Shown piece by piece: positions 1-8,035 of a stretch of DNA of 12,330 nt. The DNA lies in NCBI GenBank assembly GCA_027079895.1, contig JALWUZ010000676.1, positions 1 to 12,330 on the forward strand, read 5' to 3'. This DNA comes from Anaerolineae bacterium (GTDB taxonomy: Bacteria > Chloroflexota > Anaerolineae > B4-G1). The notes beneath the pieces are model-generated. The model did no database searches, was not told the DNA's origin, and saw only the letters and a program-made list of their open reading frames with translations. The position numbers were made by a program, and so were the translations under genes. How positions within the stretch are numbered: position 1 is the first letter of the stretch; each line of letters starts with the position of its first letter.

Positions 1-606
1 GGCGGTGAAGTCACCTTCCAGGGCGCGGTCAACGTGGGCGACACCGATATGCGCTCCGTGTTGACCTCCGCCGCCGCCGACAAGCCCGACGTGCTCTACT
101 TCCCGATCTTCGAGCCGGAGGGCGACTTCATCGTGGCGCAGTCCTCGGAGATCGCCGGCCTGGAGAACACCATCTTGATGGGTGCCGACGGCCTGCTGGC
201 CGACTCCTTCCCGGAGAACGCCGGCCCCAACGCCGACGGCATGTACCTCTCCGGCCCCTACGTCTCCGGCGCGGCCTACGATGAGTTCCTGAAGAAGTGG
301 GCGGACCAGATCGGCGGCAAGCCGCCCAGCGGCTTCCACGCCTTCGCCTACGACGGCACCAACATGCTCTTCGACGCCATCGAGAAGGTGGCCGTGGTTG
401 ACGACGACGGCACCGTCCACATTCCGCGCCAGGCCTTGCGGGACGCGATGGCCAGCATCAAGGACTACAAGGGGTTGACCGGCACCCTGACCTGCAACCA
501 GTACGGCGACTGCGCCACCGGCCAGGCCCTGGGCATCTTCAAGATCACGAAGGCCGAGATCGAGGATGGCAAGTGGCCTCCCGACGTGGTCTGGACGCCT
601 CAGTAA
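1..606 (+). CDS. ABC transporter substrate-binding protein, branched-chain amino-acid type (5' partial)
   Basis: This is the C-terminal 201 residues of an extracytoplasmic type-1 periplasmic-binding protein (Peripla_BP_6, LivJ/LivK class), which captures a ligand and delivers it to the LivHMGF complex encoded just downstream. The reading frame is open from base 1, so the signal peptide and first lobe are outside the window. Visible features are an alternating hydrophobic/Gly-rich lobe (VLYFPIFEPEGDFIVAQ, then ILMGADGLL), the segment FHAFAYDGTNMLFDAIEK of the second lobe, and the family-typical ending YKGLTGTLTCNQYGDCATG followed by a last strand, GIFKI. Two cysteines six residues apart (near fragment residues 165 and 171) could form a disulfide. 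Family membership is clear from fold-typical motifs and gene order. The ligand (Leu/Ile/Val, other amino acids, amides or urea) cannot be read from this fragment. The first in-frame GTG, at base 34, is an internal valine codon and not a start. Confidence 0.9.
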   Translation, partial: GGEVTFQGAVNVGDTDMRSVLTSAAADKPDVLYFPIFEPEGDFIVAQSSEIAGLENTILMGADGLLADSFPENAGPNADGMYLSGPYVSGAAYDEFLKKWADQIGGKPPSGFHAFAYDGTNMLFDAIEKVAVVDDDGTVHIPRQALRDAMASIKDYKGLTGTLTCNQYGDCATGQALGIFKITKAEIEDGKWPPDVVWTPQ

Positions 607-643
607 GCCTGACGTAGTCAAATACACGCCTTAGCGGGCGCGT

Positions 644-685
644 TACGGGGATGAACCAGTGGCATGTTCCCGGTTCATCCCCGTA
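644..685 (+). promoter_or_regulatory. Intercistronic hairpin between binding-protein gene and livH
   Basis: Bases 644-657 (TACGGGGATGAACC) and 672-685 (GGTTCATCCCCGTA) are perfect reverse complements, giving a 14-bp stem with a 14-nt loop. No T-run follows, so it is not a standard intrinsic terminator. It sits 38 nt after the binding-protein stop and about 100 nt before livH. In other importers such intercistronic stems protect the 3' end of the binding-protein mRNA or partly stop transcription, so that binding protein exceeds permease. That role is inferred here. Confidence 0.7.
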
Positions 686-771
686 CTCAAAGAATACCAC
701 AATACCCCCCGACGTGAGCCCACTCGACCGGAGAGAAAACATCGTCGGGCTTCCCCGTCGGGTCGTGCTGA

Positions 772-779
772 AGAGAGGG
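772..779 (+). promoter_or_regulatory. Ribosome binding site fixing the livH start
   Basis: The purine-rich AGAGAGGG lies 8 nt before the ATG at 788. It favours this ATG over a longer open frame that would start at 659 and run through the intercistronic hairpin. Residues encoded between 659 and 787 are basic and non-hydrophobic, unlike a permease N-terminus. Confidence 0.6.
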
Positions 780-787
780 CTGGCAAC

Positions 788-1849
788 ATGAAAATTGACC
801 TGGAACGCATCTCTTGGGTGGATATTTTTCTGTGGCTGTTCCGTATCGCCGCTTTCGTGCTCATCGTGGTGGGGATCTACAACACCCTGGCGGCCGGGAA
901 GTACACCTCCGAGCAGTGGGTAACGCTCATCTTCTCCGGCCTGGCTCAGGGGAGCATCTACGCCCTCATCGCCCTGGGCTATACGCTCGTGTACGGCATC
1001 TTGTTGATGATTAACTTTGCCCACGGCGATATTTACATGGCGGGCGCGTTCACGGCCGTGTTTCTGGCGGAGTACTTCGCCGAGAACGGCTTTCTGGCCG
1101 CGCACCCCTTCATCGCGCTTACCCTCCTCGCGCTGCTGGCCGGCGGCGTCTCGATGGCGTTGGCGGTGCTGGTCGAGCGCATCGCCTATCGCCCCCTGCG
1201 CAACGCCCCCCGACTGGTGCCACTGATCACGGCTATCGGGGCCTCATTCTCAATCGAGTACACCTTCCGTGGACTGTACGGGCCGGGCTTCCACGCCTAC
1301 CCGCCCGTCCCCGCGCTGAGCGGGAGCGTCCACATCGGGCGGTTCGAGGTGCCTACGGTGCAGATCGTGGTGCTGATAGCCGCCGTCGTCCTGATGGCCG
1401 GGCTGTACTTCCTCGTGGAACGCACCAAAATCGGGAAGGCTATGCGAGCCGTCTCCGAAAATCAGGATGTGGCCCGTCTGATGGGCATTGACATTGACTG
1501 GGTGATTGTGTTCACCTTCGCCGTCGGCGGGCTTCTGGCCGGGGTGGCGGGCGTGTTCAACGGCCTGTTCCGCCCCCAGGGGGTGTACTTCTTTATGGGC
1601 TTCATTCCGGGCATCAAAGCCTTCACCGCCGCCGTCCTGGGCGGTATCGGCAACGTGCCGGGGGCGATGGTGGGCGGCATCCTGCTGGGCATCATCGAGG
1701 CCCTGGGGCCCAACCTGTTCCTGGAGGGGCTGGGCATCCCCGCTGCCAACCAACTCAAGGACGCCATCGCCTTTACCGTGCTGGTGCTCATCCTCATCTT
1801 CCGCCCGCAGGGCATCTTCGGTGAGCGACTGGCCGAGAAGAAAGCGTGA
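788..1849 (+). CDS. livH: Branched-chain amino-acid ABC transporter permease LivH
   Basis: This is an inner-membrane permease subunit of the HAAT importer (BPD_transp_2 family, 353 aa; E. coli LivH is about 308 aa). It pairs with LivM to form the translocation channel driven by LivG and LivF. The family hallmark GLAQGSIYALIALGYTLVYG, followed by a segment ending INFAHGDIYMAGAF, spans residues about 51-88. AYRPLRNAPRLVPLITAIGASF follows at 133-154. The cytoplasmic coupling loop AMRAVSENQDVARLMGID is at 218-235 and would dock on the ATPases. An extra hydrophobic helix (about 12-32) precedes the core and accounts for part of the greater length. The ATG at 788 is chosen for its ribosome binding site and because MKIDLERISW leads directly into that helix. 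The gene ends 9 nt before livM, so the two are surely co-transcribed. The substrate is presumed to be hydrophobic amino acids; the family also includes urea and amide importers. Confidence 0.93.
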   Translation: MKIDLERISWVDIFLWLFRIAAFVLIVVGIYNTLAAGKYTSEQWVTLIFSGLAQGSIYALIALGYTLVYGILLMINFAHGDIYMAGAFTAVFLAEYFAENGFLAAHPFIALTLLALLAGGVSMALAVLVERIAYRPLRNAPRLVPLITAIGASFSIEYTFRGLYGPGFHAYPPVPALSGSVHIGRFEVPTVQIVVLIAAVVLMAGLYFLVERTKIGKAMRAVSENQDVARLMGIDIDWVIVFTFAVGGLLAGVAGVFNGLFRPQGVYFFMGFIPGIKAFTAAVLGGIGNVPGAMVGGILLGIIEALGPNLFLEGLGIPAANQLKDAIAFTVLVLILIFRPQGIFGERLAEKKA

Positions 1850-1858
1850 GGTGCAAGC

Positions 1859-3553
1859 ATGAACCAGGCACAAGACACTCGTCTAGATTGGCGCACAGCG
1901 GCCCGCTTGGGCTTGCTGGGCGGCGTAGTCACCCTGTACTTTGGAGCCATCGGCATGGTGCTCACCTTTTCGGTGCGCAACCTGCTGGGCACTTTCATCA
2001 ACGTGGGGCAGATTCTCACCGTGGCGGGAGCCTTGGCGGCCGGCTACCTGGTCGGGCGCACTTTCATCGAGGCGGGACGCCGCCGACAGGTGATTCCGAT
2101 GGGGCTACTAGCCGGTTTTATGGCCGGTCTGCCCCCGCTGATTCTGGTCATCATGGGGACGTTGTTCCCCGTCAACCCGATGTTCATCAACATCAACGAT
2201 GAGTTGGTGCAGTTGATCACCTTCGGCCTGGGGCCGGTGCTGGGCTCGGTCGCCCTGGTGCTGCTCTCCACCGTCATGGGGCTGGTCGGAGCCGCGTTGG
2301 AGTTGATGGACGAACGCCCCCGCCGGGCCCTCATCAACGGAGTGCTGTGGGTGCTGCTCTTGGGATTGTTCTCCGAGAACGCCGCCACCATCTTGGAAAA
2401 GTTCATCGGGCATGCCGCCGTGCGCTGGATGTTCCAGAACAAATCGCTCAACCCCATCGCGGGCGCGGTGTTGTTCATCATCACCTTCGGGTTCTCCTTC
2501 CTGGGCAGCGGCGACCGTGCCCGCCAGAAGTGGCAATCTATGCCGCCTGAGGCTCAGCAGCAGTGGCGCAAGTATTTCATCGTCCTAGGCCTGTTGCTGG
2601 CGTTGGCGCTGCCCTGGATCGTGGGACAGTTCCTCAGTCAGGTGCTCTTCATCGTCGGCCTGTACGTGATGATGGGGATGGGGCTGAACATCGTGGTCGG
2701 TTACGCCGGCCTGCTCGACCTGGGTTACGTGGCCTTCTTCGCCTTCGGAGCGTACACGATGGGCGTGTTGACCAGTCCCCAGGGGCCGGGCGGCGGCATC
2801 CTGAACTTCTGGGCGGCCTTGCCTTTCAGTATCGCGGTGGGGGTGCTGTTCGGCGTCCTGCTGGGCTTCCCGGTGCTGAACATGCGCGGCGACTACCTGG
2901 CGATCGTCACCCTGGGCTTCGGCGAGATCATCCGCGTTCTGGCCTACTCCAACTGGCTGGCTCCCCTCATCGGCGGTGCGCAGGGGGTGTTGGGCATCCC
3001 CAGCCCCTCGCTCTTCGGCTTTGAACTCGGCAAACCGGAGTACATGTACTACCTGGTGCTGGTCGGCTCCATCATCGCCGCCTTCATCGCCGCCCGCCTG
3101 CGGGACTCGCGGCTGGGGCGGCAGTGGATGGCTATGCGCGAGGATGAGGACGTGGCCGAGGCAATGGGCATCAATCTGGTGCAGACCAAACTGCTCGCCT
3201 TCGCCATCGGAGCGAGTTTCTCCGCCGCCTCCGGCGCGATCTTCGCCTCCCGCCTGCACAACATCTTCCCCAACAGTTTCGGCATCCTGGTGTCCATCAA
3301 CGTGTTGAGTTTGATCATCGTCGGCGGCCTGGGCAGCCTGCCCGGCGTGGTCGTCGGGGCGGCTATCCTGGTCGGCCTGCCGGAACTGTTGCGCGAGTTC
3401 GCCGAGTACCGGCTGCTGATGTACGGTATCCTGTTGATCGTGATGATGTTGGTCAAGCCGGAAGGGTTCTGGCCGGAAGCCGCCCGCAAGCGGGAGTTGC
3501 GCGGCGAGGAAGAGTGGGACGAGGCGGCAGCCGCCCCATCGTCAGCGGAATGA
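1859..3553 (+). CDS. livM: Branched-chain amino-acid ABC transporter permease LivM, long form
   Basis: This is the second permease of the HAAT importer, 564 aa against about 300-425 aa for common LivM proteins. The recognisable permease domain starts near residue 239. It contains GLYVMMGMGLNIVVGYAGLL, then DLGYVAFFAFGAY (to about 299), NMRGDYLAIVTLGFGEIIRV (341-360) and the coupling loop MREDEDVAEAMGI (426-438), and ends around LVKPEGFWPE (531-540) with a short acidic tail. The first 235 residues hold about six more hydrophobic segments (roughly 17-37, 44-66, 80-102, 120-147, 158-172, 197-216) and then a polar linker, RARQKWQSMPPEAQQQWRK. I recognise no separate enzyme domain there. E. coli LivM also has an N-terminal addition, but a shorter one. 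The start ATG at 1859 has GAGGTG (1848-1853) overlapping the livH stop, 5 nt upstream. The reading frame is continuous, with no sign that the extension comes from a frameshift. Confidence 0.92.
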   Translation: MNQAQDTRLDWRTAARLGLLGGVVTLYFGAIGMVLTFSVRNLLGTFINVGQILTVAGALAAGYLVGRTFIEAGRRRQVIPMGLLAGFMAGLPPLILVIMGTLFPVNPMFININDELVQLITFGLGPVLGSVALVLLSTVMGLVGAALELMDERPRRALINGVLWVLLLGLFSENAATILEKFIGHAAVRWMFQNKSLNPIAGAVLFIITFGFSFLGSGDRARQKWQSMPPEAQQQWRKYFIVLGLLLALALPWIVGQFLSQVLFIVGLYVMMGMGLNIVVGYAGLLDLGYVAFFAFGAYTMGVLTSPQGPGGGILNFWAALPFSIAVGVLFGVLLGFPVLNMRGDYLAIVTLGFGEIIRVLAYSNWLAPLIGGAQGVLGIPSPSLFGFELGKPEYMYYLVLVGSIIAAFIAARLRDSRLGRQWMAMREDEDVAEAMGINLVQTKLLAFAIGASFSAASGAIFASRLHNIFPNSFGILVSINVLSLIIVGGLGSLPGVVVGAAILVGLPELLREFAEYRLLMYGILLIVMMLVKPEGFWPEAARKRELRGEEEWDEAAAAPSSAE

Positions 3554-3563
3554 GGAGGTTTCC

Positions 3564-4376
3564 ATGGATGCAATTCTCATCGCCAAGAACGTGACCAAAC
3601 GCTTCGGCGGGCTGGTGGCGGTCAACAACCTCGACCTGGAAATCCAGCACGGACAAATCTACAGCGTCATCGGCCCTAACGGGGCCGGCAAGACCACTTT
3701 CTTCAACTGCATCACCGGTTTCTACACCCCGGAGGAGGGCAAGATCATCTTCGACGGCCACGAAATCCAGGGGCTTTCTACCGACCACATCACCCGCTTG
3801 GGCATCAGCCGCACCTACCAGAACATCCGCCTGTTCTCCAACATGACCGCCCTGGAAAACGTCATGGTCGGTGAGCACCCGCACCTGAAGACCTTCTGGG
3901 CGGAGGCCATCTTCCGCACGCCCCGCTTCGTCAAGGAGGAGGCGGCGGCTCTCAAGGAGGCCCAACGGTTGCTGGCCTTCGTCGGCCTGAAAGGGGTAGG
4001 CGACAACCTAGCCCGCAACTTGCCCTACGGGGCGCAGCGTCGCCTGGAAGTGGCCCGCGCCCTCGCCAGCAAACCCAAACTGCTCCTGCTGGACGAGCCC
4101 ACCGCCGGCATGAATCCACGGGAGACCGAGGAGATGATCGAGTTCATCGAAATGCTGCGCGATGAACTGGGCATCACCATCTTGCTGATCGAGCACGATA
4201 TGAAGGTGGTGATGTCCATCAGCGACCAGATTACCGTGCTGGACTTCGGCACCAAAATCGCCGAGGGGAAACCGATAGACATTCAGCGTAACCCGCGCGT
4301 CATCGAAGCCTACCTGGGCCGGGGCGCGGCCTCCGGGCTGGGCAACGCCCGGCAGGCCGCCGCCAGACCATCGTGA
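3564..4376 (+). CDS. livG: ABC transporter ATP-binding protein LivG
   Basis: This is a cytoplasmic ATPase that powers the LivHM channel as a heterodimer with LivF (270 aa, normal for LivG). Visible motifs are Walker A GPNGAGKT (37-44), Q-loop Gln at about 86 in SRTYQNIRLF, and the LivG-type signature LPYGAQRRLEVARAL (153-167) in place of LSGGQ. Walker B with the catalytic Glu is LLLLDEPTAG (173-182), and the switch His is 211 in LLIEHDM. The C-terminal stretch RNPRVIEAYLG is typical of the family, and a short Ala/Arg tail follows it. The ribosome binding site AGGAGG (3553-3558) overlaps the last base of the livM stop and lies 5 nt before the ATG, which suggests tight coupling to livM. All catalytic residues are intact. 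Confidence 0.95.
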   Translation: MDAILIAKNVTKRFGGLVAVNNLDLEIQHGQIYSVIGPNGAGKTTFFNCITGFYTPEEGKIIFDGHEIQGLSTDHITRLGISRTYQNIRLFSNMTALENVMVGEHPHLKTFWAEAIFRTPRFVKEEAAALKEAQRLLAFVGLKGVGDNLARNLPYGAQRRLEVARALASKPKLLLLDEPTAGMNPRETEEMIEFIEMLRDELGITILLIEHDMKVVMSISDQITVLDFGTKIAEGKPIDIQRNPRVIEAYLGRGAASGLGNARQAAARPS

Positions 4377-4389
4377 GGAGAGTGCGCCA

Positions 4390-5103
4390 ATGGCAATGCT
4401 TGAACTCGAAAACGTACATGCCTACTACGGGTACATCCACGCCCTGCAAGGCATCTCTATGACCGTCGAGAAAGGGGAGATCGTGGCCCTCATCGGCGCG
4501 AACGGGGCCGGCAAGACGACCACCCTGCGCACCATCAGCGGGCTGCTCAAACCCCGCCAGGGGCGCGTCCTGCTGGATGGGGAGGACCTGGCCAAGTACA
4601 AGGCGCACGAGATCGTCTACAAAGGGGTAGCGATGGTGCCGGAGGGCCGGGGAATCTTCGCCAAACTGACCGTCGCCGAGAACCTCGATATGGGAGCCTA
4701 CTCCCGCAACGACAAGAAGGGCATCGCCGAGGACTTGGAACGAGTCTTCACCCTCTTCCCGCGCCTCAAGGAGCGGCGCAATCAGGTGGCCGGCACTCTC
4801 AGCGGCGGCGAGCAGCAGATGTTGGCGACGGCCCGCGCCCTGATGGCCCGTCCCCGGCTGCTGCTGATGGACGAGCCCTCGATGGGGTTGGCGCCGGTGC
4901 TGGTGGAAGCGGTCTTCGACACCATCCAGGAGATCAACAAGAAAGGGACGACCATCCTCCTCGTGGAGCAGAACGCTTTGATGGCCTTGCAGATCGCCGA
5001 CCGGGGCTATGTGCTCCAGACCGGCGAAATCGTCCTCAGCGACACCGCCGAGGGGCTGCGGCAGAACCCGATGGTGCAGAAGGCTTACTTGGGTATCGAG
5101 TGA
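4390..5103 (+). CDS. livF: ABC transporter ATP-binding protein LivF
   Basis: This is the second ATPase of the HAAT importer (237 aa, the usual LivF size). Walker A GANGAGKT is at 36-43, the LivF-typical stretch AMVPEGRGIFAKLTVAENL at 81-99, and the signature LSGGEQQMLATARALMARP at 137-155. Walker B LLLMDEPSMGLAP is at 157-169. LivF characteristically has LVEQN (192-196) where LivG has the switch His, and that is the case here. The C-terminus VQKAYLG is also diagnostic. GAGGAG (4375-4380) overlaps the livG stop, 9 nt before the ATG at 4390. A second ATG two codons in (4396) is a possible alternative start. It is the last gene of the importer operon; the next gene is 105 nt away behind hairpin structures. 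Confidence 0.95.
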   Translation: MAMLELENVHAYYGYIHALQGISMTVEKGEIVALIGANGAGKTTTLRTISGLLKPRQGRVLLDGEDLAKYKAHEIVYKGVAMVPEGRGIFAKLTVAENLDMGAYSRNDKKGIAEDLERVFTLFPRLKERRNQVAGTLSGGEQQMLATARALMARPRLLLMDEPSMGLAPVLVEAVFDTIQEINKKGTTILLVEQNALMALQIADRGYVLQTGEIVLSDTAEGLRQNPMVQKAYLGIE

Positions 5104-5128
5104 CCTCGTTTCGCGTTTGACGATTCGG

Positions 5129-5192
5129 TTGGGGCAGGGTCAGACTCACCCCCAAGAGCACGGCGGGGCAGTCTGACACCTGTCCCGCCGTG
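5129..5192 (+). repeat. Two adjacent hairpins with complementary loop regions between livF and rfbB
   Basis: Hairpin 1: TTGGGG (5129-5134) pairs with CCCCAA (5150-5155), and GGGT (5137-5140) pairs with ACTC (5144-5147) with one G-U. Hairpin 2: a 13-bp stem, 5159-5171 with 5180-5192, containing one G-U pair and an 8-nt loop. GTCAGACT (5139-5146) in hairpin 1 is the exact reverse complement of AGTCTGAC (5170-5177) around the loop of hairpin 2, so an alternative pairing exists. GGGGCAG occurs in both (5131-5137, 5165-5171). No T-run follows. It may be an operon-end structure, an rfbB leader or a REP/BIME-like element; the pairing is seen, the role is inferred. Confidence 0.6.
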
Positions 5193-5197
5193 ACGAC

Positions 5198-5203
5198 AGG
5201 AGG
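5198..5203 (+). promoter_or_regulatory. Ribosome binding site fixing the TTG start of rfbB
   Basis: A perfect AGGAGG lies 5 nt before the TTG at 5209. It is 17 nt from the next in-frame ATG (5221), which is too far, so the TTG is the preferred start. It begins 6 nt after the foot of the second upstream hairpin (ends 5192). Confidence 0.75.
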
Positions 5204-5208
5204 TTCCC

Positions 5209-6234
<1,026 letters not shown>

Positions 6235-6261
6235 CGGCACACCGGGGCGGGGAAGAGGCCA

Positions 6262-6292
6262 TTGACGCTTTTCTACCCGGTGGACTTATCAA
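6262..6292 (+). promoter_or_regulatory. Possible sigma70-like promoter for the SRPBCC gene
   Basis: TTGACG (6262-6267) resembles a -35 box. TATCAA (6287-6292) or TTATCA (6286-6291) resembles a -10 box, 19 or 18 nt away. It lies in the 83-nt gap between rfbB and the SRPBCC gene, about 26 nt before the start codon. The spacing is long, so the call is weak. Confidence 0.3.
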
Positions 6293-6317
6293 TCTCAGTG
6301 GAAAGGAGTGGCGGGGA

Positions 6318-6725
6318 ATGGCCGTTGTGGAGAAAACAGCGGAGTTCAACGTCTCTGTGGAGAAGGCTTTCGGCTTGATTGAGGACCTCGGCCGTTGGCC
6401 TGAGTGGGTGCCTCCGCTGACAGCGGTCACCAACATCTCCGGGAGTGGGATGGGCACGACTTATAACTGGGAGTTCAAACTGGGCTCCCTGCCCAAATTC
6501 ACCGGCACCGGGGAAGTGACCAAGTACATCCCCAACCGCCGTTTCGAGGTGCGCACCAAGGGGGTGCCCAGCACCTGGTCGTTCAAATTCGCCGACCGAG
6601 GCGGGCAGTCGCTCATCAGCGTTTCCATCGAGTACGACATCCCCGGCGGCGGGCTCGTGTCGGGCCTGATTGACAAGCAACTGGAAGAGGGCGTCGTCCG
6701 ACTCAGAGGGCTCCTCGAACGCTAG
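6318..6725 (+). CDS. SRPBCC-family small protein (polyketide cyclase/CoxG-like)
   Basis: This is a 135-aa soluble protein with the START/Bet v1-like (SRPBCC) layout. A first strand, EKTAEFNVSVEKAFGLIEDLGRW, leads into the family-typical WPEWVP turn (about 27-32). A Gly-rich middle follows (SGSGMGTTYNWEF), then TGTGEVTKYIPNRRFEVRTKG, and a C-terminal helix GLIDKQLEEGVVRLRGLLER closes the hydrophobic pocket. Such proteins bind lipids or other hydrophobic ligands, or act as cyclases, hydratases or assembly factors (for example CoxG). The ligand cannot be predicted here. AAGGAG (6303-6308) lies 9 nt before ATG 6318, which supports this start over an open frame that would begin inside rfbB. Its last 23 bases overlap, tail to tail, the end of the histidine-kinase gene on the other strand. 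Confidence 0.8.
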   Translation: MAVVEKTAEFNVSVEKAFGLIEDLGRWPEWVPPLTAVTNISGSGMGTTYNWEFKLGSLPKFTGTGEVTKYIPNRRFEVRTKGVPSTWSFKFADRGGQSLISVSIEYDIPGGGLVSGLIDKQLEEGVVRLRGLLER

Positions 6726-8031
6726 ACGGGGGCCGGGTCAGCGGCAGCGTGACCAGAACCCGCGTCCCGCCCTGAGGCCTCCGCTCCACCTGGAGACGGC
6801 CCCCCAGCCGCATAGCCCGCTCCTGCATACCCACCAGCCCGAAATGCCCGGCTTGGGTCAGGACATCCGGGCGGAGCGGGAGGACGAACCCCACCCCGTC
6901 GTCCTCCACGGAGATGGTTAGATTCCCATTCGCGCAGCGCACCTGAATCACAATCCGCTCCGCCTGGGCGTGCTGAATCGCGTTGCGCAACGCTTCCTGC
7001 ACGATGCGGTAGGCGGCTAACTCTATCTCCGGGGCGCAGCGGGGCACCTCGTCCACCAGTTCCAACGTGACCCGCGCCGGAGTGCGCCGGTCGCTCTGAC
7101 GCACCAACATCTCCAGGGCCGGCAGAAACCCCAGATCCTCCAGGTAGACCGGTCGCAGTGCGCCGATGATGCGCCGCAGTTCATCCACCGTCGCCAGCCC
7201 CACCCGGCGCAACTCGCCCAGCAGCGACCGGGCCTCCTCCGTCTCCCCGCGCTCCACCAGCCGCCGGGCGATCTCCGCCCGCTGCCCCAGGCCGATCAAC
7301 TCCTGCACCGGCCCGTCGTGCAACTCGCGGGCCAGGCGAGCCCGCTCCGCCTCCTGCCCCTGCGTCACCGCACCCAGGTAGTCCCGCATGCCGGACTGAT
7401 ACCCCTGGATGCGTTCGACCATCTCCCTCAACGCCCGGTGCAGGTCGCGCACCTCCTGCACCCCGCCGACCGCGACCGCGATGGCGGAGTAGTCCCCCCA
7501 CGAAACCTGCCCCGCCGCCTGCGCCAGCCGCCGTAGGGGGCGGACGATCTGCCCGTAGCCCAGGGCGAGCACCAGCAGGGAGATCACCCCGGCCCCCACG
7601 GCGACGATCGGCGCCAGGCCGGAGAGACGCAGAATCGGGGACAGGATGCCGGCGACCGGCTCCCCCACCTCCACCGTCCAACCGCTGCCGCCGACCGGCG
7701 CGGAGACGACCAGCATCTCATCCGTCATCGGGGAGCCGGCCAGCACGCGCCCCGTCTCGTCCACGACCGCCGCGCTCGTGGGCGGCTCCACTGCCGCCAA
7801 CACCTCCGCCAGACCGCTGCCGTCCGCGCCGACCGTGCCCTGCGTCAGACCGTCGGCAATCAGGCGGGCGGTCAGCCGGGCCAGGGAGTGGTTCCGGCGG
7901 GCCACGAACTCCCGCATCTCCCGCTGGTGGGCGTACACCCCGGTGAGGGCCAGCCCGACGAGGAAGAACAGAATCGGCAGCAGGGCCCACAACAGCAACT
8001 GCGCCTGGAGGCTGCGGAACCGGCGGCTCAT
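6703..8031 (-). CDS. Membrane sensor histidine kinase, NarL/LiaS-type (HisKA_3)
   Basis: This protein senses an extracytoplasmic or membrane cue and phosphorylates the response regulator encoded 4 nt upstream. It has 442 aa. TM1 is at about 12-34. An outside sensor region of about 100 residues (35-134) has a Cache-like stretch, AAVVDETGRVLAGSP, then APVGGSGWTVEVGEP. TM2 is at 136-158, with HAMP from about 160 to 213 (IVRPLRRLAQAA). The HisKA_3 phosphoacceptor is His238 in RELHDGPVQ. The HATPase_c domain has N-box Asn350 (EALRNAIQHA), G1 DDGVGF (377-382) and G2 GHFGLVGMQERAMRLGGRL (395-413). All catalytic boxes are present. ATG 8031 has GGAG (8039-8042, minus strand) 7 nt upstream, inside the regulator gene, so translation is probably coupled. 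The signal is unknown; no metal-binding cluster is evident in the sensor region. Confidence 0.93.
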   Translation of the reverse strand: MSRRFRSLQAQLLLWALLPILFFLVGLALTGVYAHQREMREFVARRNHSLARLTARLIADGLTQGTVGADGSGLAEVLAAVEPPTSAAVVDETGRVLAGSPMTDEMLVVSAPVGGSGWTVEVGEPVAGILSPILRLSGLAPIVAVGAGVISLLVLALGYGQIVRPLRRLAQAAGQVSWGDYSAIAVAVGGVQEVRDLHRALREMVERIQGYQSGMRDYLGAVTQGQEAERARLARELHDGPVQELIGLGQRAEIARRLVERGETEEARSLLGELRRVGLATVDELRRIIGALRPVYLEDLGFLPALEMLVRQSDRRTPARVTLELVDEVPRCAPEIELAAYRIVQEALRNAIQHAQAERIVIQVRCANGNLTISVEDDGVGFVLPLRPDVLTQAGHFGLVGMQERAMRLGGRLQVERRPQGGTRVLVTLPLTRPPSSVRGAL

Positions 8032-8035
8032 CCCA

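Noticed and set aside
615..623. TAGTCAAAT after the binding-protein stop, matching part of the operator palindrome near 10418
   Set aside because: Only 9 bases match, with no palindromic partner and no promoter alongside, so chance similarity is likely.
659..787. Upstream extension of livH to an earlier start
   Set aside because: The added residues are Arg/Pro-rich and non-hydrophobic, run through the intercistronic hairpin, and lack a ribosome binding site; the ATG at 788 has one.
545..1105. A 186-codon open frame on the minus strand across the livH start
   Set aside because: It overlaps the end of the binding-protein gene and the start of livH, has no recognisable motif, and its composition matches the antisense shadow of GC-rich coding DNA.
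1250..1873. A 207-codon open frame on the minus strand inside livH
   Set aside because: The product is a His/Gln/Asp-rich sequence mirroring membrane-helix codons; it is a shadow of livH.
4390..5103. Missing switch His in LivF as a sign of a degenerate ATPase site
   Set aside because: LVEQN at this place is the normal LivF sequence, so it is not a defect.
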